Assembly: GCA_964537395.1 (NCBI GenBank)
Contig: CAZIBN010000005.1
Location: 1-64,000 of the forward strand
DNA length: 64,000 nt
From: GWA2-66-18 sp964537395
Lineage (GTDB): Bacteria; Elusimicrobiota; Elusimicrobia; UBA1565; UBA9628
Direction: 5' to 3'
In this document: positions 18,649 through 27,666 of the stretch, in pieces
How the letters are laid out: every line of letters starts with the position of its first letter
How positions within the stretch are numbered: the first letter of the stretch is position 1
The notes under the pieces: generated by a model
The model's input: the letters and a program-made list of their open reading frames with translations, nothing else
Told to the model about the DNA's origin: nothing
Databases searched by the model: none
Position numbers and translations under genes: made by a program

Positions 18649-19760
18649 CGGGATCGGGCCTCCTGGCGGGCGAGCATCAGGTTCTTGAAGCGCTCGAATA
18701 AATAGCGGCTGTCGTGAGGACCGGCCGAGGCTTCGGGGTGATATTGAACGGAGAAGGCGGGGAGCTCGGTGTGGGCCATGCCCTCGGAGGTGCCGTCGTT
18801 CAGGTTCACGTGCGTCGTCTTGACCGTGGACGGGAGCGTCTTCAGATCCACGCAGAAGCCGTGGTTCTGGGATGTGATCTCGATCTTGCCGGTCTCCAGG
18901 TCTTTGACGGGATGATTGGAGCCGTGGTGCCCGAATTTTAATTTGTAGGTCTTGCCGCCGAGCGCCAAGCCGAGAAGCTGATGGCCGAGGCATATGCCGA
19001 ACAACGGGATCCGTTCGGCCAGAAGATTCTTTATCGTCTCGATCGCGTCCGTCACGGGCTCCGGGTCTCCGGGGCCGTTGCTGAGCAGAACGCCGTCGGG
19101 CTTGAGACTGATGATCTGCTTGGCGGTCGTCGCGGCGGGGACCACGGTGACCTTGCAGCCCATCGCGGCGAGGCAGCGCAGGATGCCGTGCTTGACGCCG
19201 AAGTCCATGACCACGACATGCAAGGTCTTTTCGGCGGGCTTGTAGCCCTCTTCCCAGGAATAGGATTTCTCGCAGGTGACGATCTTCGCGAGGTTCTGCC
19301 CGGCCATCGAGGGCAGGGCCTTCGCCTTGGCGACGAGCCGGCTCTTGTCGCCGTCGAGCGTGGAAATGATGCCGCGCAACGCGCCTTTATCCCGAAGCTT
19401 GAGCGTCAGCGCGCGGGTGTCGATCTCCTCGATGCCCACGATGCCGTGCTTTTTGAGGAAGTCGCCGACCGGCTGGATCGACTCGTAGTTGGAGGGGGTC
19501 TTGCACATCTCACGCACGACGAAGCCGGACAGGCGGGGGCGGCTTGACTCGTTGTCGCCCGCGGTGATGCCGTAGTTACCGATGAGGGGGTAGGTCATGA
19601 CCACGCACTGGCCCGCGTACGACGCGTCGGTCAGGATCTCCTGGTAGCCCGTCATCGCCGTGTTGAACACGAACTCGCCGCCGGTCTCTCCGGCGGCGCC
19701 GCACGCGCGCCCGGTATACACGGTCCCGTCTTCCAGAGCCAGCCAAGCTTTGTCGTTCAT
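18645..19760 (-). CDS. carA: carbamoyl-phosphate synthase small subunit (glutaminase)
   Basis: This 371-residue class I glutamine amidotransferase releases ammonia from glutamine for CarB. The N-terminal CarA domain (ALEDGTVYTGRACGAAGETG and TAMTGYQEILTDASYAGQ) is followed by the GATase domain, with the nucleophile in FGICLGHQLLGLALGG and the catalytic His/Glu in SVQYHPEASAGPHDS. The length is typical. It is separated by 97 bp from purN/H upstream, and a TAAAAT hexamer lies 10 nt before its ATG, so carA-X-carB may have its own promoter. Confidence 0.96.
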   Translation of the reverse strand: MNDKAWLALEDGTVYTGRACGAAGETGGEFVFNTAMTGYQEILTDASYAGQCVVMTYPLIGNYGITAGDNESSRPRLSGFVVREMCKTPSNYESIQPVGDFLKKHGIVGIEEIDTRALTLKLRDKGALRGIISTLDGDKSRLVAKAKALPSMAGQNLAKIVTCEKSYSWEEGYKPAEKTLHVVVMDFGVKHGILRCLAAMGCKVTVVPAATTAKQIISLKPDGVLLSNGPGDPEPVTDAIETIKNLLAERIPLFGICLGHQLLGLALGGKTYKLKFGHHGSNHPVKDLETGKIEITSQNHGFCVDLKTLPSTVKTTHVNLNDGTSEGMAHTELPAFSVQYHPEASAGPHDSRYLFERFKNLMLARQEARSR

Positions 19761-19783
19761 CGTTGCCCCGATTTTATCATTCT

Positions 19784-19850
19784 GGTGTCAGGCCTACCGG
19801 TACTTACAGTGTTCCCGATGAATACTGTAAGTACCGGTAGGCCTGACACC
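19784..19850. repeat. perfect 27-bp inverted repeat (GTCAGGCCT family), copy 2
   Basis: Perfect 27-nt arms (19784-19810 and 19824-19850) with a 13-nt loop. The outer GGTGTCAGGCCT matches the ends of the element at 8428-8490, while the inner stem is unrelated. It fills the space between purN/H and carA. Confidence 0.85.
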
Positions 19851-19857
19851 ATGTAGG

Positions 19858-22047
19858 TCAGTGCCGGAAGTGCCTCATGCCCGTCATGACCATCGCCAGA
19901 TTGTGCTCGTCCGCCGCGGCGATCACCTCGGCGTCCTTGATGGACCCGCCGGGGTGGATGATCGCGGAGATGCCCAGATTGAAGGCGGCGTCGATGCCGT
20001 CGCGGAAGGGGAAGAAGGCGTCGGAGGCGAGCACGAGCGCGGCGGGGCCCTCGTTGTCGCGCAGCCAGAGCTTGAACTTCACGCCGGACATGTGGACCGA
20101 GTCCACGCGCGACATCTGCCCCGCGCCGATGCCGACCGTGCGGTCGGGGCCGGCGAGGACGATGGCGTTGGACTTCACGTGCTTGGCGGCCGTCCAGGCG
20201 AAGCGCAGGGCGGCCTCTTCCTTGGCGTTCGGCGCGCGCTTGGAGACGACCTTCCAGTCCGGGCCGGTGATCGCGCGGTCGGGCTCGGTGACGAGGACCT
20301 CATCGCCGATCGAGCGGTATTGCAGCGCGCCGGTCGGCGGGCGCGTGCGCACGAGGATGCGGACGTTGGGCTTCTTCGTGAGGATCTCGAGGGCCTCGGG
20401 ATCGTAGCCGGGGGCGACGAGGACCTCGACGAAGCGCTTGCTCAGAAGCTCGGCGATGGCGCGCGTGACCGGGCGGTTGAAGGCGAGCGCGCCACCGAAG
20501 GCGGAGAGCGGATCGGTGGCCCAGGCTTTGTCGAAGGCTTGCTCGATCGTCTCGCCGGTGCCGATGCCGGCGGGGGTCACATGCTTGAACACGACGGCGG
20601 CGGGAGCCTCGAAGTCGGAGACGGCGTCCCAGGTGCCGGCGGCGTCGAGGAGGTTGTTGTAGGAAAGCTCCTTGCCGTGGATCTTGGAGAAGGACATCCC
20701 GGCCTCGGAGGCGTACAGCGCGGCCTTCTGGTGCGGGTTCTCGCCGTAGCGCAGGTCCTGGACCTTGATCAGGCGGTTCTCGAGCATCGCGGGGAAGTCT
20801 CCGGCCTCCTTCGCGCCGGCGGCGGCACCGCCGGCCCAGGCACCCGAGATCATCGTGTCGTACTCGGCGGTGTGGCGAAAGCCCGTCAGCGCCAGGCGCT
20901 TGCGCGTCTCGAGCGTCAGGCGGCATTGCGCGGCGTTGAGCTCGGCCAGCACGCCCGCGTAGTCGGAGGGCGCGGTGAGCACGGCCACATCCTCGAAATT
21001 CTTGCTCGCGGCGCGGATCAGGGCGACGCCGCCGATGTCGATCTGCTCGATAACGGCTTGTTCGTAGGGGTCCTTGGCTTCGGCGACGGTCTTGGCGAAC
21101 GGATAAAGATTCACGGCGACGAGATCGATCGGTTCGAGGCCGAAAAGCTCGGCCTCGCGGACCTGCTTGGGATCCTTGCGGCGCAGCAGAATGGCCCCGT
21201 GGACATGCGGATGGAGTGTTTTAACCCGGCCGTCGAGGATCTCGGGAAAGCCCGTCATCGTTTCGAGGGGCCTCACGGGAAGACCGGCCTGCACGAGAGC
21301 CTTGAAGGTGCCCGAGGTCGAGACGATCTCCACGCCAAGCTCATGAAGGCCCTTCGCAAAATCAACGACCCCGGTTTTATCTGACACCGAGATCAGCGCG
21401 CGCTTGAGGCGGGGCGACGCCTCGTGCGGAGACGGCTTCGCGACGAACTTCCCGTCCTCGATCTTGGCGCGGCCTTCGGCGAATAAGGCGACGGCGCGCG
21501 GATAGATCCAATGCTCCTGCGCCAGCACGCGCGCGGCCAGGGTGCCGGCGGTGTCGGTGGCGAGCACGGGGACCGTCGCCTGCAGGACGATCGGGCCGTG
21601 GTCGTATTCCTCGTCGACGATGTGGATGGTGGCGCCGCTGACCTTGACGCCCGCGGCGACGACGGCCTCATGGACTTTCTTGCCGTACATGCCCTGCCCG
21701 CCGAATGCGGGCAGAAGGGCGGGGTGGACGTTGAGGATGCGTCCCGGGTAGGCCTCGATGAGCGGGCGCGCGATCTTGAGCATGAAGCCCGCGAGGCAGA
21801 TGATCTCGACACCGCGCTTCTTGCATTCATGGGCGAGGAACGCGTTATACTCGTCGGCCGTCGGGTGCTCGTTCTGGGGGCAGACCAAGGTCTCGATGCC
21901 CAGCCGCTGGGCTCGGCGCACCGCGCCCGCGTCCTCCTTGTTGGAGACGACGAGGGCGACCGAGCCGCGCACGCGCCCGTCCGTGCAGGCGTCGAGCAGG
22001 GCCTGGAGGTTGGTGCCTTCTCCGGAGGCGAAGACCGCGATCTTCAT
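19858..22047 (-). CDS. purNH: fused GAR transformylase / AICAR transformylase-IMP cyclohydrolase
   Basis: One 729-residue chain joins two purine enzymes that are normally separate. Residues 1 to about 200 are PurN: SGEGTNLQALLDA, LNVHPALLPAFGG and VDEEYDHGPIV carry the formyl-folate and GAR sites. From about residue 213 it is PurH: an IMP cyclohydrolase domain (ISVSDKTGVVDFAKGL, DGRVKTLHPHVHGAIL) followed by the AICAR transformylase domain (DLRYGENPHQKAALY, LSYNNLLDAAG, FKHVTPAGIG, SAFGGALAFNR). The linker is about 15 residues. Both transformylases use 10-formyl-tetrahydrofolate, so the fusion covers steps 3, 9 and 10 of IMP synthesis. The ATG overlaps the purM stop by one base. Confidence 0.95.
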   Translation of the reverse strand: MKIAVFASGEGTNLQALLDACTDGRVRGSVALVVSNKEDAGAVRRAQRLGIETLVCPQNEHPTADEYNAFLAHECKKRGVEIICLAGFMLKIARPLIEAYPGRILNVHPALLPAFGGQGMYGKKVHEAVVAAGVKVSGATIHIVDEEYDHGPIVLQATVPVLATDTAGTLAARVLAQEHWIYPRAVALFAEGRAKIEDGKFVAKPSPHEASPRLKRALISVSDKTGVVDFAKGLHELGVEIVSTSGTFKALVQAGLPVRPLETMTGFPEILDGRVKTLHPHVHGAILLRRKDPKQVREAELFGLEPIDLVAVNLYPFAKTVAEAKDPYEQAVIEQIDIGGVALIRAASKNFEDVAVLTAPSDYAGVLAELNAAQCRLTLETRKRLALTGFRHTAEYDTMISGAWAGGAAAGAKEAGDFPAMLENRLIKVQDLRYGENPHQKAALYASEAGMSFSKIHGKELSYNNLLDAAGTWDAVSDFEAPAAVVFKHVTPAGIGTGETIEQAFDKAWATDPLSAFGGALAFNRPVTRAIAELLSKRFVEVLVAPGYDPEALEILTKKPNVRILVRTRPPTGALQYRSIGDEVLVTEPDRAITGPDWKVVSKRAPNAKEEAALRFAWTAAKHVKSNAIVLAGPDRTVGIGAGQMSRVDSVHMSGVKFKLWLRDNEGPAALVLASDAFFPFRDGIDAAFNLGISAIIHPGGSIKDAEVIAAADEHNLAMVMTGMRHFRH

Positions 22048-23024
22048 CAGATGATCTCGACCTCGTGCTTGCCTTCGACGATCTCACCGACGAGGCGGGC
22101 CTCAGGCAGGGCCTTCTTCGCCGCGGCCAGGCTCTCGGGGCGGATCACGATGACGAGGCCCAGGCCCATGTTGAACGTGCGCCACATCTCCTTCTCGGGG
22201 ACATTGCCGCGGCGCTGGATCTCGCGGAACAGCGGGTTCATCTTCCAGGCGTCCTTGCGGAAGATCGCTTTACGGCCGCGCGGCAGGATGCGGGGCACGT
22301 TCTCGACGAGGCCGCCGCCGGTGATGTGGGAGAGGCCCATGATGATGCCCTCCTCGGCGCGCAGGGCCTTGGTGAGAGCGTTGACCTCGTCGACGTAGAT
22401 GCGGGTCGGGGTGAGGAGCGCCTTGCCGAATTTGGCGAGGTCCCGGCCTTTAAAGACTTGTCGGGCCAACGAGTACCCGTTGCTGTGGAGGCCCGACGAC
22501 GGCAGGCCCAGTATCAGGTCTCCCGGATATATCTTGGAGCCGTCGATGACGTCCTTGCGCTTGACGATGCCGACCGCGAAGCCCGCGAGGTCGTACTCGT
22601 CCTTGGGATACATGCCGGGCATCTCCGCGGTCTCGCCGCCGAGGAGGACGCAGCGGCCGAGCTGGCAGCCCTTCATGATCCCGGCGATGATCTTCTTGGA
22701 GGTCTTCAGCTTGAGCTTTCCGGTGGCATAGTAGTCGAGGAAGATCAGGGGCTTGGCGCCGCAGCAGACGAGGTCGTTGACCGACATCGCGACGAGGTCG
22801 ATGCCGATGGTGTCGTGCCGGTCGAGCGCGAAGGCGAGCTTGAGCTTGGTGCCCACACCGTCGGTGCAGGCGACGAGCTCCCAGGGTCCGTCGCCGTCGA
22901 GGTCGAGGGGGAAGAGGCCCGCGAAGCCGCCGATGGCCGGGGCCTTCTTCTGGATATGGTCGACAAGTTTATCCGCAAGATCGATGTTCACGCCGGATTT
23001 GCGATACGTGAGCGTGGCGGCCAT
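22047..23024 (-). CDS. purM: phosphoribosylformylglycinamidine cyclo-ligase (AIR synthetase)
   Basis: This 325-residue ATP-dependent enzyme closes the imidazole ring, giving AIR from FGAM. Family motifs include TYRKSGVNIDLADKLV, ACTDGVGTKLKLAF, DLVAMSVNDLVCCGA, LLGGETAEMPGMYP and LSHITGGGLVENVPRI. The length is slightly below the usual 340-350 residues. The ATG at 23024 overlaps the pyrE stop (TAATG), giving translational coupling across the pyrimidine-purine boundary; an upstream in-frame reading would run into pyrE and is rejected. Confidence 0.95.
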   Translation of the reverse strand: MAATLTYRKSGVNIDLADKLVDHIQKKAPAIGGFAGLFPLDLDGDGPWELVACTDGVGTKLKLAFALDRHDTIGIDLVAMSVNDLVCCGAKPLIFLDYYATGKLKLKTSKKIIAGIMKGCQLGRCVLLGGETAEMPGMYPKDEYDLAGFAVGIVKRKDVIDGSKIYPGDLILGLPSSGLHSNGYSLARQVFKGRDLAKFGKALLTPTRIYVDEVNALTKALRAEEGIIMGLSHITGGGLVENVPRILPRGRKAIFRKDAWKMNPLFREIQRRGNVPEKEMWRTFNMGLGLVIVIRPESLAAAKKALPEARLVGEIVEGKHEVEII

Positions 23025-23590
23025 TATTTTTTCTCCATGCGGCTTCCGGGTTTTATAACGGGAATGCCCGCCCGACAGGGCGGGCAAGCTTCAGGCCTCC
23101 AGGCCGGTATCGAAACCTTCCAGAGGGCGGTATAAGGCGCTCCTAAATCGAGTCCTCCATCCGTTCGGTCGATGATCGAGAGCGCTCCGATAGCATTCGC
23201 GCCGGCGGCGCCAATAACCTCGAATACTTCCTTCGTTGATTTGCCGGTGGTCACGACGTCCTCCACCACGATAACTTTTTCGCCGGGCTTGAGGGTGAAT
23301 CCGCGGCGCAGCAACACGGTCCCGTCGACGCGTTCCGTGAAATAGTGCCTTACGCCGAGAGCCCTCGCGACCTCGTGCCCGATCATGAGCCCGCCCATCG
23401 CAGGGGAAAGGACCAGGTCGGGCTTCTCCGCGACCTTCGAGGCCAGCTCCCGGCCCAGCTGCTCGGCCGCGCCCGGCTGAGCCAGGACGAGGGCGCACTG
23501 CAGGTAGCGGTCGCTGTGAAGCCCCGACGAGAGCAGGAAGTGGCCCTTGAGAAGGGCGCCGTGTTCGATGAAGAGATTCTCGATGTTCAT
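23024..23590 (-). CDS. pyrE: orotate phosphoribosyltransferase
   Basis: This 188-residue enzyme joins orotate to PRPP, giving OMP. The PRPP-binding motif is VIVVEDVVTTGKSTKE, and SPAMGGLMIGHEVARALG is the phosphate/orotate region. The C-terminal CPPCRAGIPVIKPGS motif is typical of the Thermus-type PyrE and shows that the end is intact. The gene lies 9 nt after pyrF and overlaps purM downstream. Confidence 0.95.
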   Translation of the reverse strand: MNIENLFIEHGALLKGHFLLSSGLHSDRYLQCALVLAQPGAAEQLGRELASKVAEKPDLVLSPAMGGLMIGHEVARALGVRHYFTERVDGTVLLRRGFTLKPGEKVIVVEDVVTTGKSTKEVFEVIGAAGANAIGALSIIDRTDGGLDLGAPYTALWKVSIPAWRPEACPPCRAGIPVIKPGSRMEKK

Positions 23591-23599
23591 TCGTTGCCG

Positions 23600-24361
23600 T
23601 TAAAGCTCGAGGTTATCCCCGGCGTTTTCAACGTTGGAAGCGCTGTGGACAACTTCATTTTTATCCAGGGACTTCGGGGCGGCCGCCTTCATCTCGGCCA
23701 GGATGTCGAGCGCCGCTTTTCGGGGATCGCTCGCGTGGGTGATCGGTCGGCCGATCACGACGAAATCGATGCCCAGCTTCGCCGCTTCGCCCGGGGTCAT
23801 CACGCGGGTCTGGTCGTTGAGGGCGGCGCCTTTGGGGCGGATGCCCGGGGTCACGAACTTCATGTCGAGATGCGGGAAGGCCTTTTTGAGCATGCCCACC
23901 TCCCGGGGAGAGCAGATTGTCGCGTCCGCCCCGCCGACCCAGCCTTGCTTCGCGAGCGATCTCACCAATGAAGGGATTTTCGCCGAAGGCGAGAATATCT
24001 TGACGTCCTTGGGGCCCATGCTCGTCAGCACGGTGACGCCCCACAGCTTCGGGCGCGGCATGACCTCGGCCGCGGCGTGGAGCATGTCGGAGCCGCCCAG
24101 CAGGTGGAAGGAGACCGCGTCGACTCCGAGCCTCTGCGCCTCGCGCACGGCGTGCGCCACGGTCTGCGGGATGTCGTGGAGCTTGAGGTCGAGGAAGACC
24201 TTGCCGCCGTGGCGCTGGACGATATCGACGGCGCGCTTCCCGTGGGCCGTGAACAGCTGGAGGCCGACCTTGTACCAGACGATCGTGCCGTGGAGGGCCT
24301 TGAGCAGGTCCTCCTGCTTCTTGATGGAGTCGACATCGAGGGCGACGATGATCTGCGTCAC
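23600..24361 (-). CDS. pyrF: orotidine 5'-phosphate decarboxylase
   Basis: The 253-residue enzyme decarboxylates OMP to UMP. The catalytic Asp/Lys network appears as VALDVDS and FLDLKLHDIPQT, and the phosphate-binding end as TPGIRPKGAA and VIGRPITHASDP. Family homology ends near AEMKAAAPKSL. The last 15 or so residues (HSASNVENAGDNLEL) are encoded by a 44-bp palindromic repeat that also exists at 5007-5050, so the tail was probably acquired by insertion of the repeat. The ATG overlaps the pyrD stop. Confidence 0.95.
   Translation of the reverse strand: MTQIIVALDVDSIKKQEDLLKALHGTIVWYKVGLQLFTAHGKRAVDIVQRHGGKVFLDLKLHDIPQTVAHAVREAQRLGVDAVSFHLLGGSDMLHAAAEVMPRPKLWGVTVLTSMGPKDVKIFSPSAKIPSLVRSLAKQGWVGGADATICSPREVGMLKKAFPHLDMKFVTPGIRPKGAALNDQTRVMTPGEAAKLGIDFVVIGRPITHASDPRKAALDILAEMKAAAPKSLDKNEVVHSASNVENAGDNLEL
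23611..23654. repeat. 44-bp palindromic repeat, copy 2, inside the end of pyrF
   Basis: Similar to 5007-5050, with the same GTTATCCCC left end and TTTCAACGTTGGAA centre. Here it encodes the extreme C-terminus of PyrF. Confidence 0.8.
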
Positions 24362-25356
24362 GATAAGCCCTGGGTGATCCGTTTGACGGTCGAGGGGCCG
24401 CCGTAAATCAGCCCCGTGTAAAGCTGGACGAGGTCGGCGCCGGCGTTCAGGCGCTCGCGCGCGTCCTGCGCAGTTCCGATGCCGCCGACGCCGATGATGG
24501 GAAGAGAGGTCATCGCGCGGACCTTACGAACGAGCTCGGTCGCGCGGACCCTGAGCGGCGCGCCGGAGAGGCCGCCGGATTCGTTTATATATTGTTCCGG
24601 AATACCTTTGCGGGAGATCGTGGTGTTCGAAACGACAAAACCTTGGGCCATTCGCGCGGCGACGCCGACGCAGTCGGCGAGATCGCCGTCGGCCAGATCG
24701 GGAGATAATTTCACGAGCACCGGTTTCCGCCCTGCGTTGGCGTCTTGTAATGCCTCTAATATCTGCGCCAAATTCGTTGCCGTTTGAAGATCGCGTAATC
24801 CTGGGGTGTTGGGGGAGGAGACGTTGATGACGAAGTAGTCGCCGTATTTGGCCAGCAAGCGAAAGGTCTGGGCGTATGCCTTGGGAGCGTCTTTCGCGTC
24901 GGTCCCCTTATTTAAGCCCAAATTGATGCCCAACGGCACCGACGGAGGAGGGCTCGAAGACAAGCGCAACGCGACAGCCCGCGCGCCTTCTGAATTGAAG
25001 CCCAAACGGTTCAGGATCGCGCCCTCGGCCGGAAGCCTGAATAGGCGCGGTTTTGGATTGCCGCTTTGCGGCTCAAGCGTCACCGAGCCGATTTCAAGAA
25101 AACCAAAACCGAGCCCCGGTAAAATCGAAATCAGCTTCCCATCCTTATCGAACCCGGCTGCTAAACCGATCGGATTGGAAAATTTTATTCCGAATACCGT
25201 CTTCTCCAGATTTTGACCGGCTGCGCCGGTCAATAACGACAAAACCTGTTCAGAGCCCGGGATGTGCGCCGCTAACGCCATTAGTCCCGACATTTCCTCA
25301 TGGACACGCTCGGCATCGAGCGTGAAAAGCCACGGCTTGAGCGCTTCATAAAGCAT
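24358..25356 (-). CDS. pyrD: dihydroorotate dehydrogenase, class 2 (quinone)
   Basis: This 332-residue membrane-associated flavoenzyme oxidises dihydroorotate to orotate with quinone. The N-terminal helical region (MLYEALKPWLFTLDAERVHE) that docks to the membrane marks class 2. FMN and substrate motifs are GLAAGFDKDGKLI, FGFLEIGSVTLEPQ and NRLGFNSEG, and the class 2 serine base lies in NVSSPNTPGLRDLQ. There is no PyrK partner, as expected for this class. It overlaps pyrF (ATGA) and, by 11 nt, the end of pyrC. Confidence 0.95.
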   Translation of the reverse strand: MLYEALKPWLFTLDAERVHEEMSGLMALAAHIPGSEQVLSLLTGAAGQNLEKTVFGIKFSNPIGLAAGFDKDGKLISILPGLGFGFLEIGSVTLEPQSGNPKPRLFRLPAEGAILNRLGFNSEGARAVALRLSSSPPPSVPLGINLGLNKGTDAKDAPKAYAQTFRLLAKYGDYFVINVSSPNTPGLRDLQTATNLAQILEALQDANAGRKPVLVKLSPDLADGDLADCVGVAARMAQGFVVSNTTISRKGIPEQYINESGGLSGAPLRVRATELVRKVRAMTSLPIIGVGGIGTAQDARERLNAGADLVQLYTGLIYGGPSTVKRITQGLS

Positions 25357-26638
25357 GAACCACGCGGCCGGCGGATAAGGTGGTGAGTGCGCGCCCTTTC
25401 AGCTTGCGTCCGGCGAAGGGCGTGTTGCGGCTCTTGGAGAAGAAGGGGGCGGCCGGGGTCCACGCCAGGTCGGGATCCACGATGACGAGGTCGGCGTCGG
25501 CGCCGGGCGCCAAGGTCCCCTTGTTCTTGAGGCCGAGGAGGGCGGCGGGGCCTGAGGACATCCGCTCAACGAGCTTGCGGCGCGTGAGGATCTTCTTGTG
25601 GAACAGGTCGGTGAGTGCCACGGCCAGCGAGGTCTCGAGGCCGATCACGCCGAAGGGGGCCAGGTCCATGCCGAGCGATTTCGCTCCGCAGCCGTGAGGG
25701 GCGTGGTCGGTCGCGATCGCATCGATGGTGCCGTCGGCGAGGCCGGCGAGGAGCGCCAGCCGGTCCTTGTCGGCGCGCAGAGGCGGGTTCATCTTCCAGT
25801 CGGCGTTGTAGCCATTAATATCCTTGTCGTTGAGGGCGAAGTGATGCGGGGCCGCTTCCGCCGAGACCCGGATCCCGTTTTTCTTCGCCGTCCGGATCGC
25901 CGCGACCGACGAGGCGGCGGAAACATGGGCGATGTGAAGCCGTGCTCCCGTGAGTTCCGCTAAGGCGATGTCGCGCATGACCTGGACGGTTTCCGCAGCC
26001 CAGGGCGTGCCCTTGAGGCCTTTTCTCAAGGCCGCGGGGCCTTCGTGCACGCACGCGCCGTTCGACAGGTCGAGGTCCTCGCAGTGATCGATCACGAGCA
26101 GGCCCAGGTCCTTGGCGTACTCGAGGGCGCGGCGCAGAAGGCCCGCGTTCATCACCGGGCGCCCGTCGTCGGACAGCGCGGCGGCGCCGGCGGCGCGGAG
26201 CTTGGCGAATTCGGTGAGCTTCTCGCCCTTCAGGCCGAGCGTGACCGCTCCGGCGAAGAGCACGGTGATCGCGGCGTCGGACTTCGCCTTCGCGCGAAGG
26301 AAGGCCAGCTGGGAGGGAGAGTCGCAGACGGGCTCGGTGTTGGCCATCGCGAGCACGGTGGTGATCCCTCCGCGCGCCGCGGCCTTCGTCCCGGTCTCGA
26401 TCGTCTCGTCGCCCTCACGGCCGGGCTCCCGAAGATGGACGTGCATGTCGACCAGGCCGGGGAGGACCCACTTTCCCTTCGCCTCGATGACGGGCACGCC
26501 CTTGAAGGCGGGCTTGCGCGTCAGGCCCGCGGCGACGGCGGCGACGCGGCCGTCCTCGAGGAGGACGTCGCGCACGGCTTCGAGCCCGCGCGCGGGGTCG
26601 ATCACCAATCCGCCGGCGACGATCATCTGCTCAGGCAA
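25346..26638 (-). CDS. pyrC: dihydroorotase, class I
   Basis: This 430-residue zinc amidohydrolase cyclises carbamoyl aspartate to dihydroorotate. The signature metal motif is DMHVHLREPGREGDET (near residue 62), followed by AAARGGITTVLAMANTEP. A second conserved site is ATDHAPHGCGAK, where the catalytic Asp and substrate residues lie. Its 3' end overlaps pyrD by 11 nt and its 5' end overlaps pyrB by 8 nt. Confidence 0.95.
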   Translation of the reverse strand: MPEQMIVAGGLVIDPARGLEAVRDVLLEDGRVAAVAAGLTRKPAFKGVPVIEAKGKWVLPGLVDMHVHLREPGREGDETIETGTKAAARGGITTVLAMANTEPVCDSPSQLAFLRAKAKSDAAITVLFAGAVTLGLKGEKLTEFAKLRAAGAAALSDDGRPVMNAGLLRRALEYAKDLGLLVIDHCEDLDLSNGACVHEGPAALRKGLKGTPWAAETVQVMRDIALAELTGARLHIAHVSAASSVAAIRTAKKNGIRVSAEAAPHHFALNDKDINGYNADWKMNPPLRADKDRLALLAGLADGTIDAIATDHAPHGCGAKSLGMDLAPFGVIGLETSLAVALTDLFHKKILTRRKLVERMSSGPAALLGLKNKGTLAPGADADLVIVDPDLAWTPAAPFFSKSRNTPFAGRKLKGRALTTLSAGRVVHAL

Positions 26639-27533
26639 GCGACCTCCCTTGCTCGCACAGCGCGAGGACGGCCATGCGCGCGAGCACGCCGTTGGCGACC
26701 TGCTCGAGGATCACGGAGCGCGGGCCGTCGGCGACCTCCGAGGAGATCTCGACGCCGCGGTTGATGGGCCCCGGATGCATGACGAGCGCCTCGGGCTTCA
26801 TGAGCTCGACGCGAGCGGGCGTGAGCTGGTAGGACAAGGCGTAGTCGGCGAGCGAGGGCACGAAGCCCTGATCCATGCGCTCGATCTGCAGGCGCAGGAC
26901 GTTGACGGCGTCCGCGCCCTTGAGGGCCTTCTCGACGTTGTGCTCCACGGTCGCGCCGAGCGCTGCGAAATCGTCGGGGCACAGCGGCGTCGGGCCGCAG
27001 AAGACCACCTTCGCGCCGAGCTTCTTGAGCGCGAAGAGGTTCGAGCGGGCGACGCGGCTGTGGCGGATGTCGCCGAGGATGACGACCTTCTTGCCTTTGA
27101 AGCTTCCCCAGCGCTCGCGCAAAGTGAGCAGATCCAAAAGCGCCTGCGTCGGATGCTCGTGCCAGCCGTCGCCGGCGTTGATCACCGAGGCCTTGAGCAG
27201 GGGTGCGAGGTCCTCGAGCACGCCGGAGCGCTCGTGCCGCACGACGAAGTGGGTCACGCCGACGGCCTGGAGGTTGAGGAAGGTGTCGAGCAACGTTTCA
27301 CCTTTGGACAAAGAGGAACCAACAGGTGAAAAACTTAAGACGTCCGCGCCGAGCCGCTTGGCGGCCATCTCGAACGACGAGCGCGTGCGCGTCGAGGGCT
27401 CGGTGAAGATGAAGGCGACTGTTCGGCCTTTGAGGAGGCCGGTCGGGGGGGAGGACTTAAAAGAAACGGCTAAATCGAGGACCGTCTCGATCTCGGTGGC
27501 GCTCAGCCCTTCCAGGCCGAGCAGGTCCTTCAT
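26631..27533 (-). CDS. pyrB: aspartate carbamoyltransferase catalytic subunit
   Basis: The 300-residue enzyme makes carbamoyl aspartate. The carbamoyl-phosphate loop STRTRSSFEMAAKRLG, the HPTQALLDLLTL motif and MHPGPINRGVEI are all present. No pyrI regulatory gene is adjacent. The ATG at 27533 begins MKDLLGLEGLS, the usual family N-terminus; a TTG at 27593 would add 20 unrelated residues. It is the first gene of the leftward pyrimidine/purine operon and is divergent from a small gene across about 130 bp. No PyrR-binding leader or terminator is evident upstream. Confidence 0.95.
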   Translation of the reverse strand: MKDLLGLEGLSATEIETVLDLAVSFKSSPPTGLLKGRTVAFIFTEPSTRTRSSFEMAAKRLGADVLSFSPVGSSLSKGETLLDTFLNLQAVGVTHFVVRHERSGVLEDLAPLLKASVINAGDGWHEHPTQALLDLLTLRERWGSFKGKKVVILGDIRHSRVARSNLFALKKLGAKVVFCGPTPLCPDDFAALGATVEHNVEKALKGADAVNVLRLQIERMDQGFVPSLADYALSYQLTPARVELMKPEALVMHPGPINRGVEISSEVADGPRSVILEQVANGVLARMAVLALCEQGRSLA

Positions 27534-27654
27534 TTCCCAGTCTCTCGGCGCCAATTTTCCCCGGCGATGAAGTCCGCCGGAACGATTAAACAATTTTGCG
27601 AAGCGCGCGTCTATGCGCCATCAAGTGTTTCCGGAAACCGCCTTTTGGGTTTGC

Positions 27655-27660
27655 TAAAAT
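27655..27660 (+). promoter_or_regulatory. -10 element of the gene at 27667, leaderless position
   Basis: TAAAAT lies 6 nt before the ATG, so transcription would start at the start codon. No good -35 is seen. Confidence 0.4.
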
Positions 27661-27666
27661 GAGCGC

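Noticed and set aside
23066..23092. A GC-rich hairpin (GCCCGCCC with its complement) near the end of pyrE, resembling a terminator or repeat insertion.
   Set aside because: The codons encode the conserved CPPCRAGIP motif found at the C-terminus of Thermus-type PyrE, so the palindrome is coding coincidence.
27534..27666. A PyrR-type attenuator before pyrB.
   Set aside because: No stem-loop with the PyrR-binding consensus and no pyrR gene; the divergent spacer is too short.
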